Below the pieces are notes generated by a model. That model ran no database searches, was not told the DNA's origin, and worked only from the letters and a program-made list of their open reading frames with translations. Made by a program: the position numbers and the translations under genes. This document shows, piece by piece, positions 1 to 8,834 of a stretch of DNA of 64,000 nucleotides (its first letter is position 1; every line of letters starts with the position of its first letter). This DNA is from Microcosmobacter mediterraneus (GTDB lineage: Bacteria; Bacteroidota; Bacteroidia; Flavobacteriales; Flavobacteriaceae), in assembly GCF_031846265.1 (NCBI RefSeq), contig NZ_JAVRIA010000003.1:124001-188000 (forward strand), given 5' to 3'.

Positions 1-880
1 AATCGTCTTCATCGATTCCCATATGTTGGCATATCCACTTAGCTCCTGCCAAATTATTTAAGTTATGCTTTCCAAAAACCTCAATCGGCAAATCTCCTTC
101 TGGTGTTGCTAAAAGCGTTTGTCCTTTATCAACCCTGTACTCTGGTGTTTGATAAGGCAACTTTCTAATGGTATTTTCTGATATTTCGACAACACGTTTT
201 ACTTCGAGATCTTCTTCATTATAATTAATACTTCCTCCATTAATTATTGAATCTACAAAAATGCTAAACTGCTCTACATAATTTTCGTAGGTTGGGAATA
301 CATTGATATGATCCCAAGCAATACCACTAATTAAGGCAATATTAGGTTTATATAGGTGAAACTTTGGTCGTCTGTCTATAGGTGAACTTAAGTACTCATC
401 ACCTTCAAGGACAATAAAATCATTATCCTCAGTAAGTTTAACCATCACATCAAACCCTTCTAGTTGTGCACCAACCATATAATCTACGTCTCTATCATGG
501 TAATGCATCACATGAAGTATCATAGACGTAATCGTAGTTTTACCATGACTACCTCCAATAACAACTCTAGTTTTTTCTTTGGATTGTTCGTATAAAAATT
601 CTGGATAACTATAGATTTTTAATCCTAATTGCTGTGCTTTTAATAATTCAGGATTATCGGCTTTTGCGTGCATTCCTAATACAATAGCATCTAGGCTTTC
701 AGAAATTTTTTCAGGATACCAACCAAAAGCTTTAGGTAATAACCCTTTTGCTTCTAACCTTGATTTTGATGGATCAAAAATCGTATCATCGCTTCCTGTA
801 ACCTTATATCCTTTATTATGAAGCGCTATGGCTAGATTATGCATCGCTGCACCACCAATAGCTATGAAGTGAACATTCAT
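1..880 (-). CDS. mpl: Mpl, UDP-N-acetylmuramate:L-Ala-D-Glu-mesoDAP ligase (partial, C-terminus outside window)
   Basis: This gene starts at ATG 880-878 and runs off the left edge, leaving 293 N-terminal residues. It is a Mur-ligase-fold enzyme that, in its family, re-attaches recycled murein tripeptide to UDP-MurNAc in the cytoplasm. Visible are an N-terminal Rossmann motif (MNVHFIAIGGAAMHNLA), the ATP loop GGSHGKTT near residues 110-117, and LEGDEY in the central domain. The N-terminal wording (SDDTIFDPSKSRLE) fits Mpl better than MurC, which in flavobacteria normally sits with the other cell-division genes. It lies 48 nt downstream of the TPR gene on the same strand and may be cotranscribed. 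MurC is the main alternative. Confidence 0.88.
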   Translation of the reverse strand, partial: MNVHFIAIGGAAMHNLAIALHNKGYKVTGSDDTIFDPSKSRLEAKGLLPKAFGWYPEKISESLDAIVLGMHAKADNPELLKAQQLGLKIYSYPEFLYEQSKEKTRVVIGGSHGKTTITSMILHVMHYHDRDVDYMVGAQLEGFDVMVKLTEDNDFIVLEGDEYLSSPIDRRPKFHLYKPNIALISGIAWDHINVFPTYENYVEQFSIFVDSIINGGSINYNEEDLEVKRVVEISENTIRKLPYQTPEYRVDKGQTLLATPEGDLPIEVFGKHNLNNLAGAKWICQHMGIDEDD

Positions 881-928
881 GTAATTGTGTTTACAACAAA
901 GATTAAACTCCAATTTCCAAATTCCAAA

Positions 929-1882
929 TTACAATTGAAGAATCTGTTCTTTTTCTTTGAGCGCTTGTTTAAAATTAGCACGAATAGATAAGGCCTTATT
1001 AATCCAATTTAAAGATTGCGCTTTATCTTTTTTATGTTTATAAATCTGAGCTAACCTGTAATAAGCCCATTCTATAGGCACACCATCCTTTACGGAATGA
1101 TTTTCTACAAATACCAATAAGCACTTCTCACCTTTTTCTAATTGAACATTATAGTCCGCACAAACTTTTCCTATTTGATAATGCAAAGCATTACGCTTAT
1201 GCTTCTTATGTGCATTTTCAATATTAGAGATAGCATCATTTGGTCTGTTTTCATTCTCATAGAACGTTGTTAACTTACCAAAACAAGTTAAAGATCCACC
1301 TACTTTAATAGCCTTTTTATAGTAATTTTCTGCCAATTCTGGTTCATCATCATATTCATAGATATAGCCTTTTGCCAAGTAACCATCAACAGCAGATAAA
1401 TCTTGTAGCTCATTAGCATAGTATAATGACTTCTTCTTACTACCTCCTACTATTCCTGGTAATTGCATGTATAACTCCACTAAAGCCCAACGTGCATCAA
1501 TATGAGTTTCGTCTAGTTCAGCTGCACGCTTAAATGCTTTTTTTACATCACCTATAATTCCAAGAGCTTTAAGCTTACTAACCGTTAAAGCCTTCATGCC
1601 TAAAGCACCTCCATGCTTATAATGATAGTTAGCATTAGTAGCATTAGCTTCAACTAATTGTTCATACTGTTCAATGGCTTCATCCCATTTTTTTTGATGA
1701 CCATAAGCATCTCCTAATAACTCCACACCTTTAATATCTTTAGGGTTCTCTGAAACATAGTTAACAAGAAAAACTTCCGCTTTTTTAAATTGCTTTTTAT
1801 CGAACAACACAGGAATATCCTCCAAAGAAGATTGTCCTAGGAGCATACTTGGAAATAGAAGTAATAAGGTTAAGTATCGCAT
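929..1882 (-). CDS. Secreted or periplasmic TPR-repeat protein
   Basis: This is a 317-residue protein with a typical signal peptide (MRYLTLLLLFPSMLLGQ) followed by tandem helical repeats of TPR type, for example around EHDAYGHQ-like residues 50-100 (GDAYGHQKKWDEAIEQYEQL) and again near residues 185-240 and 280-315. TPR arrays act as protein-binding scaffolds, and no catalytic domain is visible, so the partner and role are unknown. The ATG at 1880-1882 directly precedes the signal peptide. It is divergent from the macroglobulin-like gene, with 144 nt between the two starts, and is followed by mpl on the same strand. Confidence 0.8.
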   Translation of the reverse strand: MRYLTLLLLFPSMLLGQSSLEDIPVLFDKKQFKKAEVFLVNYVSENPKDIKGVELLGDAYGHQKKWDEAIEQYEQLVEANATNANYHYKHGGALGMKALTVSKLKALGIIGDVKKAFKRAAELDETHIDARWALVELYMQLPGIVGGSKKKSLYYANELQDLSAVDGYLAKGYIYEYDDEPELAENYYKKAIKVGGSLTCFGKLTTFYENENRPNDAISNIENAHKKHKRNALHYQIGKVCADYNVQLEKGEKCLLVFVENHSVKDGVPIEWAYYRLAQIYKHKKDKAQSLNWINKALSIRANFKQALKEKEQILQL

Positions 1883-2026
1883 AGGTAATTCAGTCGAAAG
1901 TGCAAAAATAAACTTTCTTTCTCACGTTTAAAATAACTAACTTCACTCAATCAACGTTAGTATTACCTCATTTGTTGTTTTTTGGAATGGCTTTTGAATG
2001 TATCCTTGTTGTAAAATCGATTACTA

Positions 2027-5000
2027 ATGAAACAGACACTCTCTATATTAATGGTATTCTTATTTGCTTCTTTTTCTCATGCTCAAAATGATTATAAATC
2101 TCTTTGGGAAACTGTTGAAAAACATGAAAATGATGGCCTACCAAAATCTGCATTAAAAGTTGTTGAATCTATTGCTGAACAAGCAAAAAAAGATCTTAAT
2201 AAACCTCAGCAAATTAAAGTTTTACTTTATAAAAGTAAGTATGTGTTAACATTAGAAGAAGATGCACAACTAAAGATCATAAATGATTTTAAGGCTGAGA
2301 TAAAAATAAATGAAGCACCTGTAAGCAATATTCTTGAGAACATGTTAGCTACCATGTATTGGCAATATTTTCAGCAGAATCGTTATCGTTTTTATAACCG
2401 TTCTAATACACAAACTAAAGTCGATAAAGCCGATTTTAGAACTTGGGATTTAAAAACCCTTTTTCAAGAAATAAAAATTTATTATCAAAAATCATTAGAG
2501 AATGGTCTTTTACTAAAGCAAGAGCGCTTGGTAGATTATGATATCTTACTACATAAAGCCACAGAATCTAAACGTTACAGACCAACACTCTATGATTTAT
2601 TAGCTCATAACGCACTTGAGTTTTATAAAACAGACGAAAACAGTATTACCAAACCAACGTATCAGTTTAAAATTGATGATTTAAAATATCTAGGAGATAA
2701 TAAAACGTTTCAAAGTTTAAACATTAACTCAAGAGATTCGTCATCGCTTCAATTAGAAGCATTAAAATTATATCAAAAACTCATCAAGTTTCATGCTAAA
2801 GATACCGAGTTTTATGCCTTAGCTGATGTAGATATACAGCGTTTAAAATTTGTAGCGCAGCATGCAACGTTTGGTTCTAAAGAAGACCATCATCTCAAGG
2901 CCTTAACTTCTGGTAGCAATTTATATAAAAACTCTGAAATTTCTAGCTGGTATAATTTTGAAATAGCTTCAATTTATGCAGAGGAAGGCAGAACATATAA
3001 TACTAAAAAAGAAGACACTTGGAATAACCGTTGGAAGCTTAAAGAAGCATTAAAAATTTGTAATACTGTCATTGAAAGGCATCCAAGTTCTCGTGGTTCT
3101 GAGAATTGTAGAACTCTTAAGAATCTGCTGTTAATTGAAACACTTCAGCTCACTACAGAAAAGTATGTTCCTCTAAATAAACATTCAAGATTATTAGTTA
3201 GTTACACTAATATAAATAAGCTAAAATTTGAACTATTTAAGGTGAGTATAAACCAACTTGAAGAATTCAATAGCTTACGAAAAAAAGACGATAAACTAAA
3301 GTTTTTAAAATCTAAATCAGCAGTAAAAGACTGGGAGGAAACTTTAAAAAACGAAAGTGATTATCAAAACCATTTTACAGAAATTGTTATTCCTAAATTA
3401 GATAATGGTATTTATATAATACTTGCTAAAACCAATAATAATCAAAACATATTTGCAGTATCTGAGCTTCATGTTACTAATATGGCATTGGTCGAAAAAG
3501 CAGAGAATAAAAAGCATGTTTACCAACTTATCAATCGTAATGATGGTTCGCCAATCTCTGGTGCAACAATAAACATGCAATATAAAATTAACTACAATTC
3601 CTCTTCAAAAACTAGAGCATATACAACGGATTCCAAAGGTCAGTTTACAGTTTCAAAACCTAATGCTTCGCGTTATTACCAGATAAAGTTTGATGCCAAT
3701 TATAACGAAGAGAAAGGTTTCTTTAACAACTTTAACATGTATCGTTCTTACAGAGATAGAGACGATAATGACACAAAGCACAACGGATTTTTATTTACAG
3801 ATCGAAGTATTTATAGACCTGGACAAACTGTATTTTTTAAAGGTATTGTGATGTCTACTAAGGACGAAAAATCCTCTGTTGTTAATAATGAAACTGTGAC
3901 TGTGCAGCTAAAAAATGTAAATCATGAACAACTCAAAGAACTAACGTTTAAGACCAATGCTTTTGGCTCTTTTCATGGTGAATTTATCTTACCAAATGAT
4001 GGTTTAACAGGTGAGTTTCATTTACAAGTTAGAGGTCGAAAAGACTTGAACGTTTATCATTATTTTTCAGTAGAAGAATACAAGCGTCCAAAGTTTGAAA
4101 CCAAATTTAATCCTGTAACTAAGCTTTATAAAGTTAACGACAGCGTTACAGTAAAAGGTAATGCGCTTGCTTATGCAGGAAGCGCTATTACAGATGCCAA
4201 AGTGGTTTACAGAGTTACACGAAAAGTTCAGTATCCTAATTGGTATTATTGGAGACGTCCTTACTTTAGTTCTCAACCTCAAGAAATAACCTTTGGCGAA
4301 AGCATTACTGATGATTCTGGAAATTTTGAAATCACCTTTAAAGCCTTACCAGACGATACAGTAGACAAAACTAGTTTGCCAATATTTCAATACGAAGTCA
4401 CAGCAGATGTTACAGATATAAATGGCGAAACCAGAAGCGCCACAACTATAGTTAATGTAGGTTATCATGCCATGACTGCCTCAATCTCAGTTGACCCTCA
4501 ACTAGATAAAACGAAGAAAAATAATACGCTTACTATTGAAACCAAAAATCTTAATGGTGAAGTTGTTGAGGCTAAAGGAACACTCAAGATTTACAAATTA
4601 CAAGCACCAAAAACGGTATTAAGAAATAGACCTTGGCAAGCTCCTGACTATCAAGAATTGTCTCAGTCTGAATTCAAAACACTGTTTCCACATGATGCTT
4701 ACAATAATGAAAGTAACCCTCAATTTTGGAAAAAAGGCGATTTGTTTTTCGAAACTAGTTTTGACACTGAAACCTCTAGAGAAATAGCACTTGGCAAACT
4801 AAAAAAATGGCAATCTGGTTTATACACCATCATCCTTGAAAGCGAAGATAATTTTGGGCAAGCTGTAAAAGCAGAATCTAGAACGACGTTATATAGTACT
4901 GATGACAATACATTAGCTGATAACGCCTTATTTAATATCACTACCAATAAAAACAGTTATACTATTGGCGAAACGGTTTCTGTAACGATTGGGTCTTCAG

Positions 5001-8000
5001 CTACAACGACAGTAACTCTAGAAGTAGAAAAAGATCAAAAGGTTATTAGCTCCTATATCATCCCACTAAACAATAACAAAAAAACCATAACCATTCCTGT
5101 TACTGAAGCAGATTTTGGTGGTTTTGTAGTGCATTATAGCTTCTCGGCTTTTAATGGCTATCAAAGTGGTAGCAAGTTCATTACTGTACCTTATCCAAAA
5201 ACAAACTTAGAGATTGAAACCACAACTTTTAGAGACAAGCTACAACCAGGAACAGACGAGACCTGGAGTTTTAAAATTAAAGGGCCAAAAGGCGAACAAG
5301 TAAGTGCTGAGCTATTAGCAAGTATGTACGATGCCTCTTTAGACCAGTTTAAAACGCACCAATGGCAATTCAACCCAATCCAGCGACCAACCTATTACAG
5401 CACTAGTCGTTGGAATGCCAATCATAGTTTTGGCAATAAAAACTTTAGAGTTTATAATACTATAAATGCCTATTATAACTTTAAACAACAATCCTATGAC
5501 CAACTCAATTGGTTTGGGTTTTATTTTGGGAATATCTACGAACTAAAAGACAACTATTACAGAGGTTCTGTTTTAAGTAAAAATAGATCATTGAATGAAG
5601 AAGATCTACCAAATGCTGAATTCGTGCAAACATTAAGTGGTCAAGTTGCTGGTCTTAATATAACCAGTGATTCAGGACAACCAGGTGGTAACTCTTCAGT
5701 CCAATTGCGAGGCGTTTCTTCCATTAATGGTAATTCTGAACCTTTATTCATTATTGATGGAGTTTCTGTTGATGAAAAAACTTTTAAAGCATTAAGTAAA
5801 GATGAGGTAAAGGAAATTAAAGTACTCAAAGACTCTAAAGCTTTAGCTATATATGGTATTAAAGGGAAAAACGGAGTAATAATAATTACAACTGTTAACG
5901 GAAACTTTAAAGTCGCTAACTTCGATAACATCAAAATCCGTAAAAACCTTCAGGAAACAGCCTTTTTCTTTCCACAATTACAAACCGATGCAGAAGGTCA
6001 TGTAAGTTTTAATTTTACCACACCAGAAGCTTTAACCCAATGGAAATTACAATTGTTAGCACATACTAAAACCTTAGAAAGTGCAACAACAACCTTGGAA
6101 GCCGTAACTCAAAAAGAGCTCATGGTTATACCTAATACACCTCGTTTCCTAAGACAAGGTGATCAAATTACAATCAGTACAAAAATTGCTAATCTTACTG
6201 ATAAGGAACTTAAAGGTGTTGCTATACTTCAACTCTTTGATGCTATAACTGGAGAATCTATAGATCATAAATTATCTAATTCTTATAACGACTTAGGCTT
6301 CTCAGTTTCTGCAAAAGGGAATACAAATGTGGTTTGGAATTTAGATATTCCTAATTCCATTAACGCAGTTCAATATAAAATAATTGCAAAATCTGGCGAT
6401 TTTAGTGATGGTGAACAAAACGCTTTACCTGTACTTTCCAATAGAATGTTGGTTACTGAAACATTACCTATGTGGATACGTTCTAACGAAACGAGAACAT
6501 TTACTTTAGATAAACTCAAAACCAACACCTCGACAACGTTAAAGCATCATAAGTTAACTTTAGAAATGACTTCTAATCCTGCTTGGTATGCTGTGCAAGC
6601 GTTACCTTATTTAATGGAATATCCATACGATTGCAACGAACAAACCTTTAGTAGGTATTATGCTAATGCTTTAGCCAGTCATGTCGCAAATTCTAATCCT
6701 AGACTACAAGAGGTGTTTAATCAATGGAGGAATACAGATGCGCTTATCTCAAATTTAGAAAAGAATGAAGAATTGAAGTCTATCCTAATTCAAGAAACAC
6801 CTTGGTTACGCGATGCCCAAAGTGAAACGGAACAAAAGAAACGCATTGGCTTGTTATTCGATCTTAATAAAATGAATAGTGAGCTTAGTAAAGCGTTACG
6901 CAAGCTCAAACAAAACCAAATGAATAATGGTGCATGGCCTTGGTTTAAAGGTGGTTATGCTAATCGTTATATTACTCAACACATTATCACAGGATTTGGA
7001 CATTTAAAGCAACTTTCTGTCATTCAGAGCGACAGCGAAGAATCTATGATCAAAAAAGCCATTCAATATTTAGATAATGAATTTGTAAAAGAATACCACA
7101 ACTTAAAGAAATACAATAAGAATGTTGACTTAAGTAAAGATCATTTAAGCTACACGCAGTTACATTACCTCTATATGCGAAGCTTCTTTAAAGACATAAA
7201 AGTGTCTGAAGAAGTACAGGATATAATGGATTATTACCACAATCAAGTCAAAGACTATTGGTTATCACGTTCATTATATGCCAAAGGTTTAATGACGTTG
7301 ATTACACACAGAAACAAAGACACAAGTACTGCAACAAAAATTTTAAAATCATTAAAAGAAACAAGTATCAACTCAGAAGAATTAGGCATGTATTGGAAAG
7401 CGAATACTGCGTCTTGGTATTGGTATCAAGCACCTATTGAAACGCAAGCGTTACTCATTGAAGCTTTTGCAGAAGCAGGAACTGTAATCCAGAACGAAGC
7501 GAAGAACCTTGAAACTATTGATAACCTTAAGATTTGGTTACTAAAAAACAAACAAACCAGTCGATGGAAAACTACAAAGGCAACCACTGAAGCTGTTTAC
7601 GCTTTGTTGCTTCAAGGGAGTGATTGGCTATCAGTATCAGAAGCCGTTGAAGTTTTGATTGGAGAAAGAAATATTGTACCTGAAAAGTTAGAAAATGTTA
7701 CTGTTGAAGCAGGAACAGGTTATTACAAAACCTCATGGAATGCAAATGAAATTACTCCAGAAATGGCTAATGTAACATTAACTAAAAAAGGAAATGGTAT
7801 AGCTTGGGGAAGTTTATATTGGCAATATTTTGAAGATTTGGATAACATAACGTCTGCTGATACACCATTAAGCTTAAAGAAGAAATTATTCCTAAAAAAG
7901 AATACAGATACAGGAGAACAAATCACAGAAGTAACTACAGAAACTAATCTAGAAGTTGGCGATTTAGTTCGTGTTCGAATAGAATTACAAAGCGATCGTG

Positions 8001-8284
8001 ATATGGAGTTTTTACATATGAAAGATATGCGTGCAGCTGGGCTAGAACCTGTTAATGTACTTTCCAAATACAAATGGCAAGATGGTTTAGGTTATTACGA
8101 AAGCACTAAAGACGCATCGACCAACTTCTTTTTTGATCGCCTACCAAAAGGTGTATATGTTTTTGAATACGATTTAAGAGTGAATAATGCTGGCAATATG
8201 AGCAATGGTATTACTACGATTCAAAGTATGTATGCACCAGAATTTTCGAGTCATAGTGAAGGGGTTAGAATTTCGGTAAAGTAA
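2027..8284 (+). CDS. Alpha-2-macroglobulin family protein with an inserted TonB-receptor Plug-like domain
   Basis: This is a 2085-residue exported protein (signal peptide MKQTLSILMVFLFASFSHAQ). An N-terminal helical region is followed by macroglobulin domains, with the MG2 hallmark FLFTDRSIYRPGQTVFFKG near residue 587. The A2M domain begins near residue 1308 (TAFFFPQLQTDAEGH). The thioester motif CNEQ lies at residues 1536-1539 (C1536, Q1539), so the covalent trap appears intact, followed by an alpha-toroid helical domain. Bacterial family members are thought to trap proteases in the envelope. Oddly, residues about 1199-1294 match a TonB-dependent receptor Plug (SGQVAGLNI, QLRGVSSINGN, PLFIIDG, IKVLKDSKALAIYGIKGKNG). 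Two copies of a short dispersed repeat are read through in frame (VIQSDSEES and VIQNEAKNL). The next gene on the strand is doxX-like, beyond a pair of hairpins. Confidence 0.93.
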   Translation: MKQTLSILMVFLFASFSHAQNDYKSLWETVEKHENDGLPKSALKVVESIAEQAKKDLNKPQQIKVLLYKSKYVLTLEEDAQLKIINDFKAEIKINEAPVSNILENMLATMYWQYFQQNRYRFYNRSNTQTKVDKADFRTWDLKTLFQEIKIYYQKSLENGLLLKQERLVDYDILLHKATESKRYRPTLYDLLAHNALEFYKTDENSITKPTYQFKIDDLKYLGDNKTFQSLNINSRDSSSLQLEALKLYQKLIKFHAKDTEFYALADVDIQRLKFVAQHATFGSKEDHHLKALTSGSNLYKNSEISSWYNFEIASIYAEEGRTYNTKKEDTWNNRWKLKEALKICNTVIERHPSSRGSENCRTLKNLLLIETLQLTTEKYVPLNKHSRLLVSYTNINKLKFELFKVSINQLEEFNSLRKKDDKLKFLKSKSAVKDWEETLKNESDYQNHFTEIVIPKLDNGIYIILAKTNNNQNIFAVSELHVTNMALVEKAENKKHVYQLINRNDGSPISGATINMQYKINYNSSSKTRAYTTDSKGQFTVSKPNASRYYQIKFDANYNEEKGFFNNFNMYRSYRDRDDNDTKHNGFLFTDRSIYRPGQTVFFKGIVMSTKDEKSSVVNNETVTVQLKNVNHEQLKELTFKTNAFGSFHGEFILPNDGLTGEFHLQVRGRKDLNVYHYFSVEEYKRPKFETKFNPVTKLYKVNDSVTVKGNALAYAGSAITDAKVVYRVTRKVQYPNWYYWRRPYFSSQPQEITFGESITDDSGNFEITFKALPDDTVDKTSLPIFQYEVTADVTDINGETRSATTIVNVGYHAMTASISVDPQLDKTKKNNTLTIETKNLNGEVVEAKGTLKIYKLQAPKTVLRNRPWQAPDYQELSQSEFKTLFPHDAYNNESNPQFWKKGDLFFETSFDTETSREIALGKLKKWQSGLYTIILESEDNFGQAVKAESRTTLYSTDDNTLADNALFNITTNKNSYTIGETVSVTIGSSATTTVTLEVEKDQKVISSYIIPLNNNKKTITIPVTEADFGGFVVHYSFSAFNGYQSGSKFITVPYPKTNLEIETTTFRDKLQPGTDETWSFKIKGPKGEQVSAELLASMYDASLDQFKTHQWQFNPIQRPTYYSTSRWNANHSFGNKNFRVYNTINAYYNFKQQSYDQLNWFGFYFGNIYELKDNYYRGSVLSKNRSLNEEDLPNAEFVQTLSGQVAGLNITSDSGQPGGNSSVQLRGVSSINGNSEPLFIIDGVSVDEKTFKALSKDEVKEIKVLKDSKALAIYGIKGKNGVIIITTVNGNFKVANFDNIKIRKNLQETAFFFPQLQTDAEGHVSFNFTTPEALTQWKLQLLAHTKTLESATTTLEAVTQKELMVIPNTPRFLRQGDQITISTKIANLTDKELKGVAILQLFDAITGESIDHKLSNSYNDLGFSVSAKGNTNVVWNLDIPNSINAVQYKIIAKSGDFSDGEQNALPVLSNRMLVTETLPMWIRSNETRTFTLDKLKTNTSTTLKHHKLTLEMTSNPAWYAVQALPYLMEYPYDCNEQTFSRYYANALASHVANSNPRLQEVFNQWRNTDALISNLEKNEELKSILIQETPWLRDAQSETEQKKRIGLLFDLNKMNSELSKALRKLKQNQMNNGAWPWFKGGYANRYITQHIITGFGHLKQLSVIQSDSEESMIKKAIQYLDNEFVKEYHNLKKYNKNVDLSKDHLSYTQLHYLYMRSFFKDIKVSEEVQDIMDYYHNQVKDYWLSRSLYAKGLMTLITHRNKDTSTATKILKSLKETSINSEELGMYWKANTASWYWYQAPIETQALLIEAFAEAGTVIQNEAKNLETIDNLKIWLLKNKQTSRWKTTKATTEAVYALLLQGSDWLSVSEAVEVLIGERNIVPEKLENVTVEAGTGYYKTSWNANEITPEMANVTLTKKGNGIAWGSLYWQYFEDLDNITSADTPLSLKKKLFLKKNTDTGEQITEVTTETNLEVGDLVRVRIELQSDRDMEFLHMKDMRAAGLEPVNVLSKYKWQDGLGYYESTKDASTNFFFDRLPKGVYVFEYDLRVNNAGNMSNGITTIQSMYAPEFSSHSEGVRISVK
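5618..5912 (+). other. Plug-like insert within the macroglobulin gene
   Basis: About 96 codons (residues about 1199-1294) encode a module closely resembling the Plug of SusC-type receptors. The same landmarks occur in the window's own SusC gene near 60,540-60,820: LQGTVSGVNVTSQSG versus LSGQVAGLNITSDSG, RIRGISTNG versus QLRGVSSING, and VLKDAQAAIYGTIGANGV versus VLKDSKALAIYGIKGKNGV. The reading frame is continuous on both sides, and no beta-barrel follows. Confidence 0.85.
7019..7045 (+). repeat. Dispersed short repeat, copy A (inside the macroglobulin gene)
   Basis: This 27-nt sequence begins gtcattcagagcgacagc and ends gaagaatct. It belongs to the same family as the copies at 7484-7510, 46577-46602 (opposite orientation) and about 45224-45270. 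It is read in frame as VIQSDSEES in the thioester/helical part of the protein. Confidence 0.7.
7484..7510 (+). repeat. Dispersed short repeat, copy B (inside the macroglobulin gene)
   Basis: This diverged 27-nt copy begins gtaatccagaacgaagcg and ends aagaacctt. It is translated in frame as VIQNEAKNL. It lies 438 nt from copy A in the same gene. Confidence 0.6.
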
Positions 8285-8299
8285 GTTACTTTTTGTTAG

Positions 8300-8334
8300 T
8301 AATTGTGTTGATAGACGACAAATCAACACAATTA
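8300..8334 (+). terminator. Hairpin after the macroglobulin gene
   Basis: A perfect 12-bp stem, aattgtgttgat (8301-8312) with atcaacacaatt (8322-8333), has a 9-nt loop. It lies 16 nt after the stop codon. No T-run follows, so it may be a processing or stability element instead of a factor-independent terminator. Confidence 0.5.
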
Positions 8335-8356
8335 AGTAGACTACATTTTACTTAAT
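8331..8356 (+). other. Second hairpin overlapping the first
   Basis: The arms attaagta (8331-8338) and tacttaat (8349-8356) pair around a 10-nt loop. The left arm shares bases with the right arm of the preceding hairpin, so the two cannot both form fully. It lies just upstream of the doxX-like start. Confidence 0.4.
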
Positions 8357-8388
8357 TTTAAAACATACTAACTAATAACTCTTTTATT

Positions 8389-8763
8389 ATGAATCCAAAA
8401 GTTAAAATGATTCTAAGAATTCTTCTTGGTGTCTTCGTCCTAGTATTTGGTGTAAACAAGTTTCATAGCTTTTTACCAATGCCTGAGCTTTCAGGAGATG
8501 CAGCAGCTTATTTCGGTGCTTTAATGAACTCCAAGACCATGACCCTAGTTGCTATTGTAGAAATTGTAGCTGGTTTAGGTTTAATCTTTAATAAATATGG
8601 TGCACTATTAGCCTTGATACTTATGAGTGTTTCAGTAAATGCGGTTTTATTCCATGCAGTTCTCGATCCAGGTGGTATTGGTGGTGCAGCTCTATTGCTA
8701 GTTCTAAATGTACTCGTACTCATGGGTTACAAAGACAAATACAAAGACCTCTTAGCAGGCTAG
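8389..8763 (+). CDS. DoxX-family small membrane protein
   Basis: This 124-residue integral membrane protein has about four hydrophobic segments: residues 5-24, 48-70, 73-92 and 95-113. It has the DoxX-like signature FGVNKFHSFLPMP near residues 20-32 and a GLGLIFNKYG turn. DoxX/SURF4-like proteins are widespread, and their biochemical role is mostly undefined; some sit with thiol or quinone redox partners. No such partner is adjacent here. The ATG at 8389 is the only sensible start, and a strong terminator follows the stop immediately. Confidence 0.8.
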   Translation: MNPKVKMILRILLGVFVLVFGVNKFHSFLPMPELSGDAAAYFGALMNSKTMTLVAIVEIVAGLGLIFNKYGALLALILMSVSVNAVLFHAVLDPGGIGGAALLLVLNVLVLMGYKDKYKDLLAG

Positions 8764-8765
8764 AT

Positions 8766-8802
8766 AAATAAAAGAGACGCTTTTTAAGCGTCTCTTTTAT
8801 TT
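8766..8802 (+). terminator. Rho-independent-type terminator after the doxX-like gene
   Basis: A perfect stem, aaaagagacgct (8770-8781) with agcgtctctttt (8787-8798), has a 5-nt loop and flanking A/T pairs. Because both ends are A/T-rich it may also end transcription arriving on the minus strand, although the DinB-like gene there is transcribed toward it and ends at 8835. Confidence 0.8.
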
Positions 8803-8834
8803 AATGTAATCTCTTTATTCTTGAAATAGACTGT

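Noticed and set aside
907..935. Repeated words ccaaatt/ccaaattcc near the end of the TPR gene
   Set aside because: They are short, A/T-rich and imperfect, and could be chance in this base composition; not enough for a repeat call.
5641..5934. An open frame of about 97 codons on the minus strand opposite the Plug-like insert
   Set aside because: It lies wholly inside the macroglobulin gene, has no recognisable domain and reads as the reverse of a conserved coding segment.
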